A DNA stretch of 19,562 nucleotides from CAYLJJ01 sp964384025 (GTDB lineage: Bacteria; Myxococcota_A; Bradymonadia; UBA7976; UBA1532): positions 1 to 19,562 of the forward strand of contig CAYLJJ010000110.1 of assembly GCA_964384025.1 (NCBI GenBank). The letters are read 5' to 3'. A program made the translations under genes and the position numbers. Positions 1-7,169 of this stretch are shown one piece after another; within the stretch, counting starts at the first letter, position 1; each line of letters starts with the position of its first letter. The notes beneath the pieces were generated by a model. It searched no databases. It saw nothing but the letters and a program-made list of their open reading frames with translations, and was not told the DNA's origin.

Positions 1-2
1 GA

Positions 3-1274
3 GCCCACAGTGGGCTCCTTCCTAGAATAGTCAGCGGTCCTCTCCCCAGAGTGGCCAGTGGTCCCCTCCCTAGAGCAGTCAGCGATCCTCCCCCCAGAGC
101 CATCAGCGGTCCCCTCCCCAGAGCAACCAGTGGCTCCCTTCCCAACCTGGAGCTCTTCTCTGAACAGGGGGAAGCATCCTCATCCACTTTCGAAGGCTCC
201 GAGCTGATCAGCATCTACGATCTAGAGTCTGGCGCTCACTCAACTCCCGTGGTGGATGCTTCTGAACTCTTAGCTGTTCATGATTCTGAAGATCTTCTGG
301 AGTCGATCAATGAATTTCCAGAGGCTGATAGAAGAGAGTTACTGACTCAACCGTTCCAAATTTTGGATGAGCAAGATACCCTCGACTTTGATTCCGATGA
401 GGAGTGGGAGGCTGATCTTGAGGTCGAGTTGAGCCAGATCGAGGCGGCTCAGCAGATCAACACCCGGGCATATCAAGCTCTGATCCCCAGGCTGGCTTTT
501 GGCGAGGAGATGGAGAGCCCTGTGCTGCCCAAATTCCCTCTGTTGACCGAGCTGTCTGAAGCTGCTCTGGCCAGCTTGGTAGCTCAGGCTCAGCTGATCC
601 GCTTCAATGCAGGAGAGTGGCTGGTTCAAGCTCAACACCCCACCGAGGGTCTCTTCCTGCTCGTCAACGGCAGTTTGAAGAAAGAGGGCGATTTCTCCAT
701 TGAGCCTGGCTCCGTCCTGGGCGTTCAAGAGTGGATCGCTCAGCTCCCTTGGCAGCAGGGGATTAGGGTAGAGGAGAAGAGCCTATTGCTCCTCCTCTCC
801 CCTGCTCAAATTCAAAAGCTTCTGCGACGCTACCCCCGCCTACAGCAGCTCTTCCAGGCCGAGGCGGAGCGGGAGCAGATCTCTCAGGTCCTGGCTCAGA
901 GCGATCTCTTTCGGCTGCTTTCTGCCTCTCTAAGAGAGGAACTCGCCAAGCGCTTCCAGCCTCGCTGCTTTTTAGAGGGAGAGGCTCTCTTTGAGGAGGG
1001 AGAAGGTCCTGAGGGGCTCATCCTGATTCTTAAAGGGAGCGTCGCTATCCAGAAGAGGGAACAGCTGATGGCGACCTTGATCGCCGGAAACTGTCTGGGA
1101 GTATTAAGCCTCTTGGGCCGCTACGATGAGCAGATCAGAGCTGAAGCTTTAGAGGAAGTTGAGGCCTACGTTTTGGAGCTGAGCGAAGCGCGAGAACTCC
1201 TACAATATCCCCAACTCAGGGGGGCCTTTGAGAGAGCCTCTGATATTCGTGAACTCCTGCTCTCAGCGCTTTAA
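3..1274 (+). CDS. Protein with two cyclic-nucleotide-binding-like domains (5' end outside window)
   Basis: The frame is open to the left edge, so the GTG at 51 lies inside a repeat array and is probably not the real start. Visible order: octapeptide repeats of the SGPLPRAV type; an acidic, low-complexity stretch of about 100 residues; then two consecutive beta-barrel domains resembling cNMP-binding (Crp-type) domains. The first starts near 'FPLLTELSEAALASL' (about nt 531-830), the second near 'LFRLLSASLREELAKRF' (about nt 905-1250). Both show the family pattern of a helix, then 'FNAGEWLVQ' or 'FLEGEALFEEGEGPEG', then a 'GxLxxxxxF' strand. The phosphate-binding cassette is degenerate: the usual GE is GV in the second domain and the first has no recognisable PRAA segment, so nucleotide binding is doubtful. 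No DNA-binding helix-turn-helix or enzyme domain is seen in the visible part. It converges on typA; the two stop codons share TTAA at 1271-1274. Confidence 0.8.
   Translation, partial: AHSGLLPRIVSGPLPRVASGPLPRAVSDPPPRAISGPLPRATSGSLPNLELFSEQGEASSSTFEGSELISIYDLESGAHSTPVVDASELLAVHDSEDLLESINEFPEADRRELLTQPFQILDEQDTLDFDSDEEWEADLEVELSQIEAAQQINTRAYQALIPRLAFGEEMESPVLPKFPLLTELSEAALASLVAQAQLIRFNAGEWLVQAQHPTEGLFLLVNGSLKKEGDFSIEPGSVLGVQEWIAQLPWQQGIRVEEKSLLLLLSPAQIQKLLRRYPRLQQLFQAEAEREQISQVLAQSDLFRLLSASLREELAKRFQPRCFLEGEALFEEGEGPEGLILILKGSVAIQKREQLMATLIAGNCLGVLSLLGRYDEQIRAEALEEVEAYVLELSEARELLQYPQLRGAFERASDIRELLLSAL
9..152 (+). repeat. Six tandem 24-bp units coding for a proline-rich octapeptide
   Basis: Units begin at 9, 33, 57, 81, 105 and 129. 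Each starts AGTGG/AGCGG and encodes S-G-P-L-P-R plus two small hydrophobic residues (variants SGLLPRIV, SGPLPRVA, SGPLPRAV, SDPPPRAI, SGPLPRAT, then the degenerate SGSLPNLE). Most differences between units are synonymous or conservative. The array may continue to the left of the window. Confidence 0.9.
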
Positions 1275-3094
1275 GCCTCTTCCCCCTTACGCTCTATCCG
1301 GCGGCGCTCTTTATGGTCCAAGCGACGCTTGCGCAGACGGATCGCCTTTGGAGTGATCTCTACCAACTCATCCGGATTGATAAACTCCAAGGCCTCCTCC
1401 AAACTCATCTGTCGGGTGACATCTAGACCGGTGCTGATCTCCTTAAACTGGGTCCGCATATTATCCAGCTTCTTTGCCTTACAGGGGTTGACAACCAGAT
1501 CCTTATTACGGGCGTTCTCGCCACAGATCTGCCCGGCATAGACCTGCTCTCCAGGCTTAACAAAGAGCGTCCCTCGCTCCTGAAGAGTTTCTAAGGCATA
1601 GGTGGTCACATTGCCTCCCTCCAGGGCGATCAGCACTCCTGAGCTGCGGCGCTGGAAGGGGCCTTTATAGGGGCCATATTGAGCGAAGCTTCGATAGAGG
1701 TTCCCTGTTCCTCGGGTCTGTGTGAGGAAGCGGCTGCGGTAGCCGATGAGACCTCGGCTGGGCATAAGATACTCAAGGCGGATCATCCCATCGCTGGTGT
1801 GGCGGAGATCGTTCATCTCACCTCCGCGCTGGTTCAGCTCTTGGATCACCGCCCCACTGTAGGCCTCTTCACAATCAACGCTCACATCCTCATAGGGCTC
1901 CTCGCGTCCAGAAGGACCCTCTCGTAAGATCACCCTGGGCATAGAGACCATCAGCTCATAACCCTCACGGCGCATGGTCTCGATGAGAATCCCCAGGTGT
2001 AGCTCTCCTCGCCCTGAGACCCGGAAGATCTCAGGGGAGGGTGTATCTTCTACCCGCAGCGCGACGTTGGATTGAAGCTCCTTATAGAGGCGCTCCCGGA
2101 GTTTACGGCTGGTGACGTAGCGACCATCGGTCCCTGCGTTGGGGCTGTTGTTGGCGATGAACTCCATAGAGATGGTGGGTTGATCAACGGCGATGGGGGG
2201 GAGGGGATCGGGGTGATTCAGGGCACAGAGGGTCTCTCCAGGCAGCGCCTCAAGGAAGCCGGAGATCCCGATGATATCTCCAGCTTCAGCTCTGGGGATC
2301 TCAACCTCCTTTAGGCCCTCATAGCCCAGGATCTTGGTGATTTTTCTATGGAACTGCTTACCTTCATTGTCGATGCGCAGCAGAACTTCGCCTTTAGAGG
2401 CGCTGCCTCGGCCCACATAGCCGATGGCGATACGACCCACGAACTCGTCGTAGTTGATCGTCGCCACCTGCATCTGAAAGTTTCCCTCTGGCTCAACTTC
2501 AGGAGGAGGGACATGAGCCAGAATCGCATCTAACAAAGGCCGCAGATCCAAGCGCTCATCAGAGAGTTCTTGAGTCGCCCATCCCTCTCGGGCAGAGGCA
2601 TAGAGCACGGGAAAATCGAGCTGCTGGTCGTTGGCCTCTAAGGAGACAAAGAGATCAAAGACCTCATCCAACACCTCCTCAGGGCGACCATCGGGGCGAT
2701 CCACCTTGTTGATCACCACCAGAGGGCAGAGACCATGGCCCAGAGCTTTGCGCAGCACAAAGCGGGTTTGAGGCATAGGGCCTTCAAAGGCGTCCACCAG
2801 GAGGAGCACTGAGTCAACCATCCCCAAAACGCGCTCCACCTCTCCTCCAAAGTCGGAGTGTCCAGGGGTGTCTACGATGTTGATGGTGGTGTCGAGCCAA
2901 CGCACGGCGGTGTTCTTAGAGAGGATGGTGATCCCCCGTTCGCGCTCCAGATCTAGGCGATCCATCGCCCTCTCTTGAATGCGGCGATGAGGGGAGACTG
3001 TGCCGGAGTGGCGCAGGAGTCCATCGACCAGAGTCGTCTTGCCATGATCGACGTGGGCGATGATCGCGATGTTACGGATGTCTGAGCGCTTCAT
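1271..3094 (-). CDS. typA: Translational GTPase TypA/BipA
   Basis: Ribosome-associated GTPase of the EF-G-like family, cytoplasmic, involved in ribosome assembly and stress adaptation in the species where it has been studied. Seen here: the P-loop AHVDHGKTTL at residues 13-22, the switch segment ERERGITILSKN, DTPGHSDFGGE (G3), NKVDR (G4) and the family C-terminus with SRGLIGYRSRFLT. The ATG at 3094 gives 607 residues beginning MKRSDIRNIAIIAHVDHGK, the usual BipA beginning and the length of E. coli BipA. An in-frame TTG at 3130 would add 12 residues (MPQEESCVNCPA) but has no ribosome-binding site; the AGGAGG inside that extension lies about 23 nt from the ATG, longer than usual, so the start is a family-based choice. 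It is last in a minus-strand group, 78 bp after the secreted protein gene. Confidence 0.96.
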   Translation of the reverse strand: MKRSDIRNIAIIAHVDHGKTTLVDGLLRHSGTVSPHRRIQERAMDRLDLERERGITILSKNTAVRWLDTTINIVDTPGHSDFGGEVERVLGMVDSVLLLVDAFEGPMPQTRFVLRKALGHGLCPLVVINKVDRPDGRPEEVLDEVFDLFVSLEANDQQLDFPVLYASAREGWATQELSDERLDLRPLLDAILAHVPPPEVEPEGNFQMQVATINYDEFVGRIAIGYVGRGSASKGEVLLRIDNEGKQFHRKITKILGYEGLKEVEIPRAEAGDIIGISGFLEALPGETLCALNHPDPLPPIAVDQPTISMEFIANNSPNAGTDGRYVTSRKLRERLYKELQSNVALRVEDTPSPEIFRVSGRGELHLGILIETMRREGYELMVSMPRVILREGPSGREEPYEDVSVDCEEAYSGAVIQELNQRGGEMNDLRHTSDGMIRLEYLMPSRGLIGYRSRFLTQTRGTGNLYRSFAQYGPYKGPFQRRSSGVLIALEGGNVTTYALETLQERGTLFVKPGEQVYAGQICGENARNKDLVVNPCKAKKLDNMRTQFKEISTGLDVTRQMSLEEALEFINPDELVEITPKAIRLRKRRLDHKERRRIERKGEEA

Positions 3095-3172
3095 GGCGGG
3101 GCAATTGACACAGCTCTCCTCCTGAGGCAAGCAGAAAGCCCGCTGAGGTAGAGAGAGAGGGAGCGCCAGAGA

Positions 3173-3949
3173 CTAATCCCAGTGACATTTCATCTCTGAT
3201 CTTCGAAGAGTAAAGAGTTCTTTGAGCAGTGGATCTCGCTCCGCTCGTAGGTGAAGCTCACAGCTCTGCTCTAGGCTGACCGCAGGGTAGTTCAGCTCGA
3301 AGCTCTGAAGAGCGAGTCTCTGTTTACCAGATCTCAAGCTCCTTAAACCCTGCTCCTGAGAGAGGAGAATATTGAGCCTGAGTTTACCCCAGTGGCGACT
3401 CTGCACAGGCACTCGAAAGTAGAAGCTGTGGATCCTCTCAGGGAGAAGAGGATCGCTGCGGTCTTGCCGTTTGCTGCTTCGGCTTCGCCTTAGATCTGCG
3501 TGAAAAAGAGCCTCCTGTTGACCTCGCTCTAGGTGCTCCAGTTCGATATAGAGATGAGGCGCTTGTCGGAGAGTATCAGGGCTGATCAGATCCAAATTGA
3601 CCTGTAAGATGAGCTGCTCATTGGGGGGCCAAGCGTAAGCAGAGAGGGCAGCGATAAGTTGATCATCAGCCCCCGCCCTCTTAAGACGGAGCATATTATC
3701 AACATCAGCGAGAGCGAGGACCTTGCGTGTCCTCATCATCTCTACAAGAGTCTCCGAGTCGATTCCCGCCTTGCTGAGCCGCTGAAGCTCATCCATGTTG
3801 AGGGGCAGGCTGTCACTGCGGCGCTGTATGCGCTCCCAACGCTGCGCCTCATCAGTGGAGAACTGAAGGAGGTTGATGATCTGAGGCTCAGCGACAGCCT
3901 CTCCCAGGAGAAGGAGAGGGAGGAAAAGGGAGCAGAGGGTGCTTTGCAT
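3173..3949 (-). CDS. Secreted protein with helical 'AG' repeats, unknown function
   Basis: A 258-residue protein with a Sec signal peptide (MQSTLCSLFLPLLLLGEAVA, probable cleavage before EPQ) and no lipobox, so periplasmic or secreted. After it come two similar helical units, 'LQRLSKAGIDSETLVEMM' and 'MLRLKRAGADDQLIAALS' (about residues 54-103), the short L-x-x-x-AG-x-x-x-x-L-(I/V) motif often found in bacterial envelope proteins. The C-terminal half looks mostly beta and is rich in Arg and Leu, ending 'RRSEMKCHWD'. AAGGAG lies 9 nt before the ATG, supporting the start. It sits 62 bp after the histidine kinase gene and 78 bp before typA, same strand. I do not recognise a named family. Confidence 0.8.
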   Translation of the reverse strand: MQSTLCSLFLPLLLLGEAVAEPQIINLLQFSTDEAQRWERIQRRSDSLPLNMDELQRLSKAGIDSETLVEMMRTRKVLALADVDNMLRLKRAGADDQLIAALSAYAWPPNEQLILQVNLDLISPDTLRQAPHLYIELEHLERGQQEALFHADLRRSRSSKRQDRSDPLLPERIHSFYFRVPVQSRHWGKLRLNILLSQEQGLRSLRSGKQRLALQSFELNYPAVSLEQSCELHLRAERDPLLKELFTLRRSEMKCHWD

Positions 3950-4011
3950 TGGAGTTTCTCCTTGGATTAAAACTTTTTGGGGCGCCGAAGACGACTCCTT
4001 CAGGGGGAAAT

Positions 4012-5892
4012 TCAGGGTGTGGGCAACCGGATTTCAAAGCGACAGCCCCTGCCCTCTTGGGACTCAAGTTGGACCGAACCACCATAGGCTGCAGCGATCC
4101 TCTGAACGATGGCGAGGCCGATGCCTGAGCCCTTGCTCTGAGGTCCTCGCTTAAAGAGCTGAAAAATCTCCTCTTGGGCCTCTGATGGGATCCCACAACC
4201 CTGATCCTCGATCGAGAGACCAGCCCAGCCTGTTTGTAGCTGCCTAATCCCGATTTTCAGACGAGGAGCAGCCTCTCCTCCGTGGTGTAGCGCGTTGAGT
4301 ACCAAGTTCCTCAAGAGTGTAGCCAGAGGGATGGGATGTCCCAAGAGAGGGCTCTCATCAATATCGATCTCAAGTGTAGCGTTTTGCGCCCGCAGCTCCT
4401 CTTCCAGCTCAGAGCGAAGGTTCTCCAAAAGCTCCCCAAGGCTCACCGGGACACTGCTGCCCCTCAGCTCGGTGCTCTCAGCAAAGGCCAAGAGCCCGTT
4501 GATCAGCGCCCAACTCCGCTCGGTAGCCGCTTCGATATATCGACAGTAGCTCTGGACCTCAGCCCCGTTTTCCTGAGGCAGCTCCTCCTGAAGCAGGCTC
4601 ACAAAGCTCGCGATGCTCCTCAGAGGAGACTTAAGATCGTGGGCGATGTGGTGCGCAAAGGCGGTCAGCTCGTCGATACGTTGGCGATCCTCTTGGGCGC
4701 GTTTCACCTGCTCGGAGAGATCCCAGAGTGAGAACAGGTAGCCCTGTTGAGAGCCCAGCTCCTCTCGGAGAGCTTGAACCTCAAAGGCCAGGGGGAGGCG
4801 CGCGGAGCTGCTGGTGATCAGATCGACGCGAAACTGGTTAGAACTCTGCTGCTTTGAGATGCTGCTCCAAAACTCTTGGAAACGCTGAGCCCAGGCGGGA
4901 TGTACGAGCCAGGCAAAGGGCATCCCCAAGAGATCATCTGAGACCACCAAGGCTCGCCTGAAGCGCGCATTTGTGCGCAGGATCCGCCCCAGGGGGTCCA
5001 AGGCACACATCATGTTGGGGGAGGCGTCAAAGAGACCAGCGATGGCGGCATCAGCCTGCTCCAGCGCCTCCGCCTGTCCGGCGAAGCCGATGTGAGCAGC
5101 CAGGAGAGGGCTCAAGGCGCTCAAGAGCTGCTCCTGTCTCTGCTTTATGCTGCGCTTAAAGCGGCGGGGGAGGAGCAGAAAGCCCTGCTCTTGCCCCAGG
5201 GTAGAGAGGGGCCAGATGAACATCCTTGGATATCCCAGGCCCTTGAGGGTCTCGGCCCAGTGAGAATCTGGGTTAAGGCTCAGCCTCTCCAGGGAGAGAG
5301 CCTCCTCCCTCGGGAGACGATGGGGGCTCAGCTGCTCCATAGGGAGGCTGCTTCCAAGAAGCTCAAGCTCGTAGGCATCCACGCGAAAGATCAAGCAGGG
5401 CAGGTTCAGAGCTTGCCCGATACGCTGAGCGACGCTGGAGAAGAGGCGTTGGGTCTCCATCTCTGGCTTTAAGAGCTGGCCCAGCTCCTCCAAGAGGAGA
5501 GGGATGGAGTCACGGGAACGTCTGGCCTGGAGCACTCGAACGATGGCATCGGAGAGCAGCTCGTCGAGAGTAGAGAGGAAAGAGTTCGCCTCCACCTTAG
5601 GGAGACGCTCTAAGCAGTGATGTTGGAGCATGCCATAGACCCGAATCCCGGCCCGGACAAACTCTGCGGGGGGCTGCTCTCGATAGATAGGCGGGTTGGC
5701 GAAGCGGCGGATGCTGGCTTCAGGCATACGACCCTTCGAGATCCCTTGCCTCAAAGCTTGGATGGTCCCTGCAGCCATCGCCTCTCGCCCTGAGGGATCC
5801 AAGCTTTGATAGGTGCTCCCAGCCCCCAGAAGCGCCTGAGACCAGAGCTTCAGGAGCTCTTGATTCTCTGGGCTAAAGAGTTTGGGGATCAC
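4012..5892 (-). CDS. PAS-containing sensor histidine kinase
   Basis: Two-component sensor kinase of 626 residues without obvious membrane segments, so probably cytoplasmic. The N-terminal 110 residues are an unrecognised helical region; about 125-270 may be a GAF-like sensor domain (weak); a PAS domain begins near residue 281 ('LFDASPNMMCALDPLGRIL'). HisKA follows with the H-box HHIAHDLKSPLRS, phosphoacceptor His418. The HATPase domain shows the N-box LLRNLVLNALHHGG (about 525-538), G1 DQGCGIP (about 561), F-box LFKRG and G2 GSGIGLAIV (about 587). 'HDLKSPLR' resembles bacteriophytochrome-type and light/redox sensor kinases. No response regulator is encoded in the window, so its partner is elsewhere. 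It starts with GTG overlapping the TGA of the upstream lipoprotein gene (GTGA), which points to translational coupling. Confidence 0.93.
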   Translation of the reverse strand: MIPKLFSPENQELLKLWSQALLGAGSTYQSLDPSGREAMAAGTIQALRQGISKGRMPEASIRRFANPPIYREQPPAEFVRAGIRVYGMLQHHCLERLPKVEANSFLSTLDELLSDAIVRVLQARRSRDSIPLLLEELGQLLKPEMETQRLFSSVAQRIGQALNLPCLIFRVDAYELELLGSSLPMEQLSPHRLPREEALSLERLSLNPDSHWAETLKGLGYPRMFIWPLSTLGQEQGFLLLPRRFKRSIKQRQEQLLSALSPLLAAHIGFAGQAEALEQADAAIAGLFDASPNMMCALDPLGRILRTNARFRRALVVSDDLLGMPFAWLVHPAWAQRFQEFWSSISKQQSSNQFRVDLITSSSARLPLAFEVQALREELGSQQGYLFSLWDLSEQVKRAQEDRQRIDELTAFAHHIAHDLKSPLRSIASFVSLLQEELPQENGAEVQSYCRYIEAATERSWALINGLLAFAESTELRGSSVPVSLGELLENLRSELEEELRAQNATLEIDIDESPLLGHPIPLATLLRNLVLNALHHGGEAAPRLKIGIRQLQTGWAGLSIEDQGCGIPSEAQEEIFQLFKRGPQSKGSGIGLAIVQRIAAAYGGSVQLESQEGRGCRFEIRLPTP

Positions 5893-6101
5893 GGTTCCTG
5901 TTCCACCTCTTCTGGATCAACATCAGCAGTGTCAAGGACGATCTCTCCCTCAAGAGCCTCATCGAGGGCCTCATCAGAGCCCATATCTAGGGGATTTAAA
6001 GAGAGGCTGGGTGGAGAGTTCAGGGCGGCGTCCTGGGGTGAGAAGCTGCGCTGCTCTGTACAAGCCAGAGAGAGGAGGAGGAGGAGGAGGAGGCGGATCA
6101 T
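5889..6101 (-). CDS. Small acidic lipoprotein
   Basis: A 70-residue protein with a classical lipoprotein signal: Met-Ile-Arg, a run of seven leucines, then the lipobox LSLAC with Cys14 as lipidation site. The mature part is polar and acidic ('DEALDEALEGEIV', 'DPEEVEQEP') and looks unstructured. An ATG 57 nt upstream (6158) would add a charged extension before the signal; the ATG at 6101 is preferred because AAGGAG lies 6 nt before it and the signal peptide then begins correctly. Its stop overlaps the start of the histidine kinase gene, so the two are made together and this protein may be a membrane-anchored accessory of that kinase (inference). Confidence 0.75.
   Translation of the reverse strand: MIRLLLLLLLSLACTEQRSFSPQDAALNSPPSLSLNPLDMGSDEALDEALEGEIVLDTADVDPEEVEQEP
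6073..6093. repeat. Trinucleotide (AGG)7 tract in the lipoprotein signal peptide
   Basis: Seven consecutive AGG triplets on the plus strand read as CTC/TCC triplets on the coding strand and encode the leucine run of the lipoprotein signal peptide. Slippage here would change the hydrophobic core length in whole residues without frameshifting. Confidence 0.85.
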
Positions 6102-6158
6102 AGAGAACTCCTTATAGAGAGATCCTTGCTTTAAAGCCCATCTCCTCTCTCTCTGCAA

Positions 6159-6187
6159 TATCCAAATAGATCCTCTCTCTAGGTCAA
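6159..6187 (-). promoter_or_regulatory. Possible sigma-70 type promoter for the lipoprotein-kinase-typA group
   Basis: Read on the minus strand: TTGACC at 6187-6182, a 17-nt spacer, then TGGATA at 6164-6159. The -35 is close to consensus, the -10 weaker. It lies about 58 nt before the lipoprotein ATG. Motif match only. Confidence 0.4.
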
Positions 6188-6311
6188 GCTCCCCACCTCA
6201 TGATCGTAGATCTCTGTCGCTCATCTAAGGCAGATGTGAAGAGGAGTACTTGGGCGTCAGAAACCTAAAATGATGAGTTTGCGATTGTCCTCTCGAAGGG
6301 AAGCTGCGACC
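6188..6311. other. Centre of the divergent intergenic region 6102-6365
   Basis: Between the two putative promoters I see no gene. The only small symmetric element noticed is GATC-gta-GATC at 6202-6212. No terminator, riboswitch or operator can be named. Confidence 0.4.
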
Positions 6312-6340
6312 TTGCGGCCTGAGTTTCTGGCCCCTATAAC
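6312..6340 (+). promoter_or_regulatory. Probable sigma-70 type promoter for the FHA-FHA-PilZ operon
   Basis: TTGCGG at 6312-6317, a 17-nt spacer and TATAAC at 6335-6340. Transcription would start near 6347, leaving a leader of about 19 nt with GGAG at 6357-6360 before the ATG at 6366. Spacing and -10 are good. Confidence 0.55.
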
Positions 6341-6365
6341 TTGAGAGCTTTGGTGTGGAGTCCTT

Positions 6366-7169
6366 ATGGGAAAGAGAAGCCAGCCCAGATGCCCGAGCTG
6401 CCAAGCTCAGGTCCCTCAGAGCCATAAATTTTGCGGCAAGTGCGGTCAGCAGATGCAGGGGCCTAAGAGTCGTGAGTTGGCGCGAACCGCTTTCTTTGGT
6501 GGGATTCAAGGAGCAGGTCAGGCGCAGCTGATCCTCATTCGAGGCGAAGGAATGGATGGGCTCAGCTATAAACTCAACGCGACAGAGCATGTCGCGGGGA
6601 GAAAGACTGGCGCGATCCTCTTTCCAGAAGACAGCTTTATGTCTCCCAGACACGCCAACTTTTTTTATGAAGATGAGAAACTCTTTGTTGAAGATGAGGG
6701 AACCCTCAATGGAATCTTCCTGCGCATCCGAAAACCTCACCGTCTAGAAGATGGAGATCTCCTCCTCGCCGGAGAGGAGATCTTGAAGATCGAGCTTGGG
6801 AACCCCAAGGGGCCTCTCTCTGATGCTGAGCAGACTCAGGTCTTTGCGAGCCCTCGCCCCTCTATCTTGGGACGGGTCTTACAGATCTTCGAGGGAGGAC
6901 GAACGGGCCTCGCTTACCCTGCGCGAACTCAGAGCCTCTGTATCGGCCGCGAGAACTGTGAACTCTCCTTCCCCTCAGACCGCTTCATCAGCGGTCGTCA
7001 CTGCCAACTGAACTTTGAAGGGGGCGGCGTCATTCTTCAGGATCTGAACTCTCGCAATGGTACCTATGTTCGTCTTAAAAAGAGGCAGGAACTCCTCCAT
7101 GAGGATTACCTCTTCCTGGGAAAGCAACTTCTGAGAGTTGAGATCAGTGGTATGGGGGGTTTACAGTGA
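6366..7169 (+). CDS. Zinc-ribbon protein with two FHA domains
   Basis: A 267-residue cytoplasmic protein. Order: zinc ribbon with Cys9, Cys12, Cys23 and Cys26 (CPSC...CGKC); a short linker with 'ARTAFFGGIQ'; a first FHA domain (about 54-142) with G78-R79, S93-P-R-H96 and N115-G116; a second FHA domain (about 170-264) with G194-R195, SGRH and NSRNG. All residues normally needed for phosphothreonine recognition (Gly-Arg, Ser-x-x-His, Asn-Gly) are present in both domains, so it should bind phosphothreonine peptides. The threonine in the RTAFFG linker is a possible kinase target (inference). No enzyme domain is present, so it is an adaptor. GGAG lies 5 nt before the ATG. The stop overlaps the next start in GTGA. 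Confidence 0.93.
   Translation: MGKRSQPRCPSCQAQVPQSHKFCGKCGQQMQGPKSRELARTAFFGGIQGAGQAQLILIRGEGMDGLSYKLNATEHVAGRKTGAILFPEDSFMSPRHANFFYEDEKLFVEDEGTLNGIFLRIRKPHRLEDGDLLLAGEEILKIELGNPKGPLSDAEQTQVFASPRPSILGRVLQIFEGGRTGLAYPARTQSLCIGRENCELSFPSDRFISGRHCQLNFEGGGVILQDLNSRNGTYVRLKKRQELLHEDYLFLGKQLLRVEISGMGGLQ

Noticed and set aside
3095..3130. TTG start for typA adding 12 residues
   Set aside because: No ribosome-binding site before it, and the family starts at the later ATG, although the spacing of AGGAGG inside the extension leaves some doubt.
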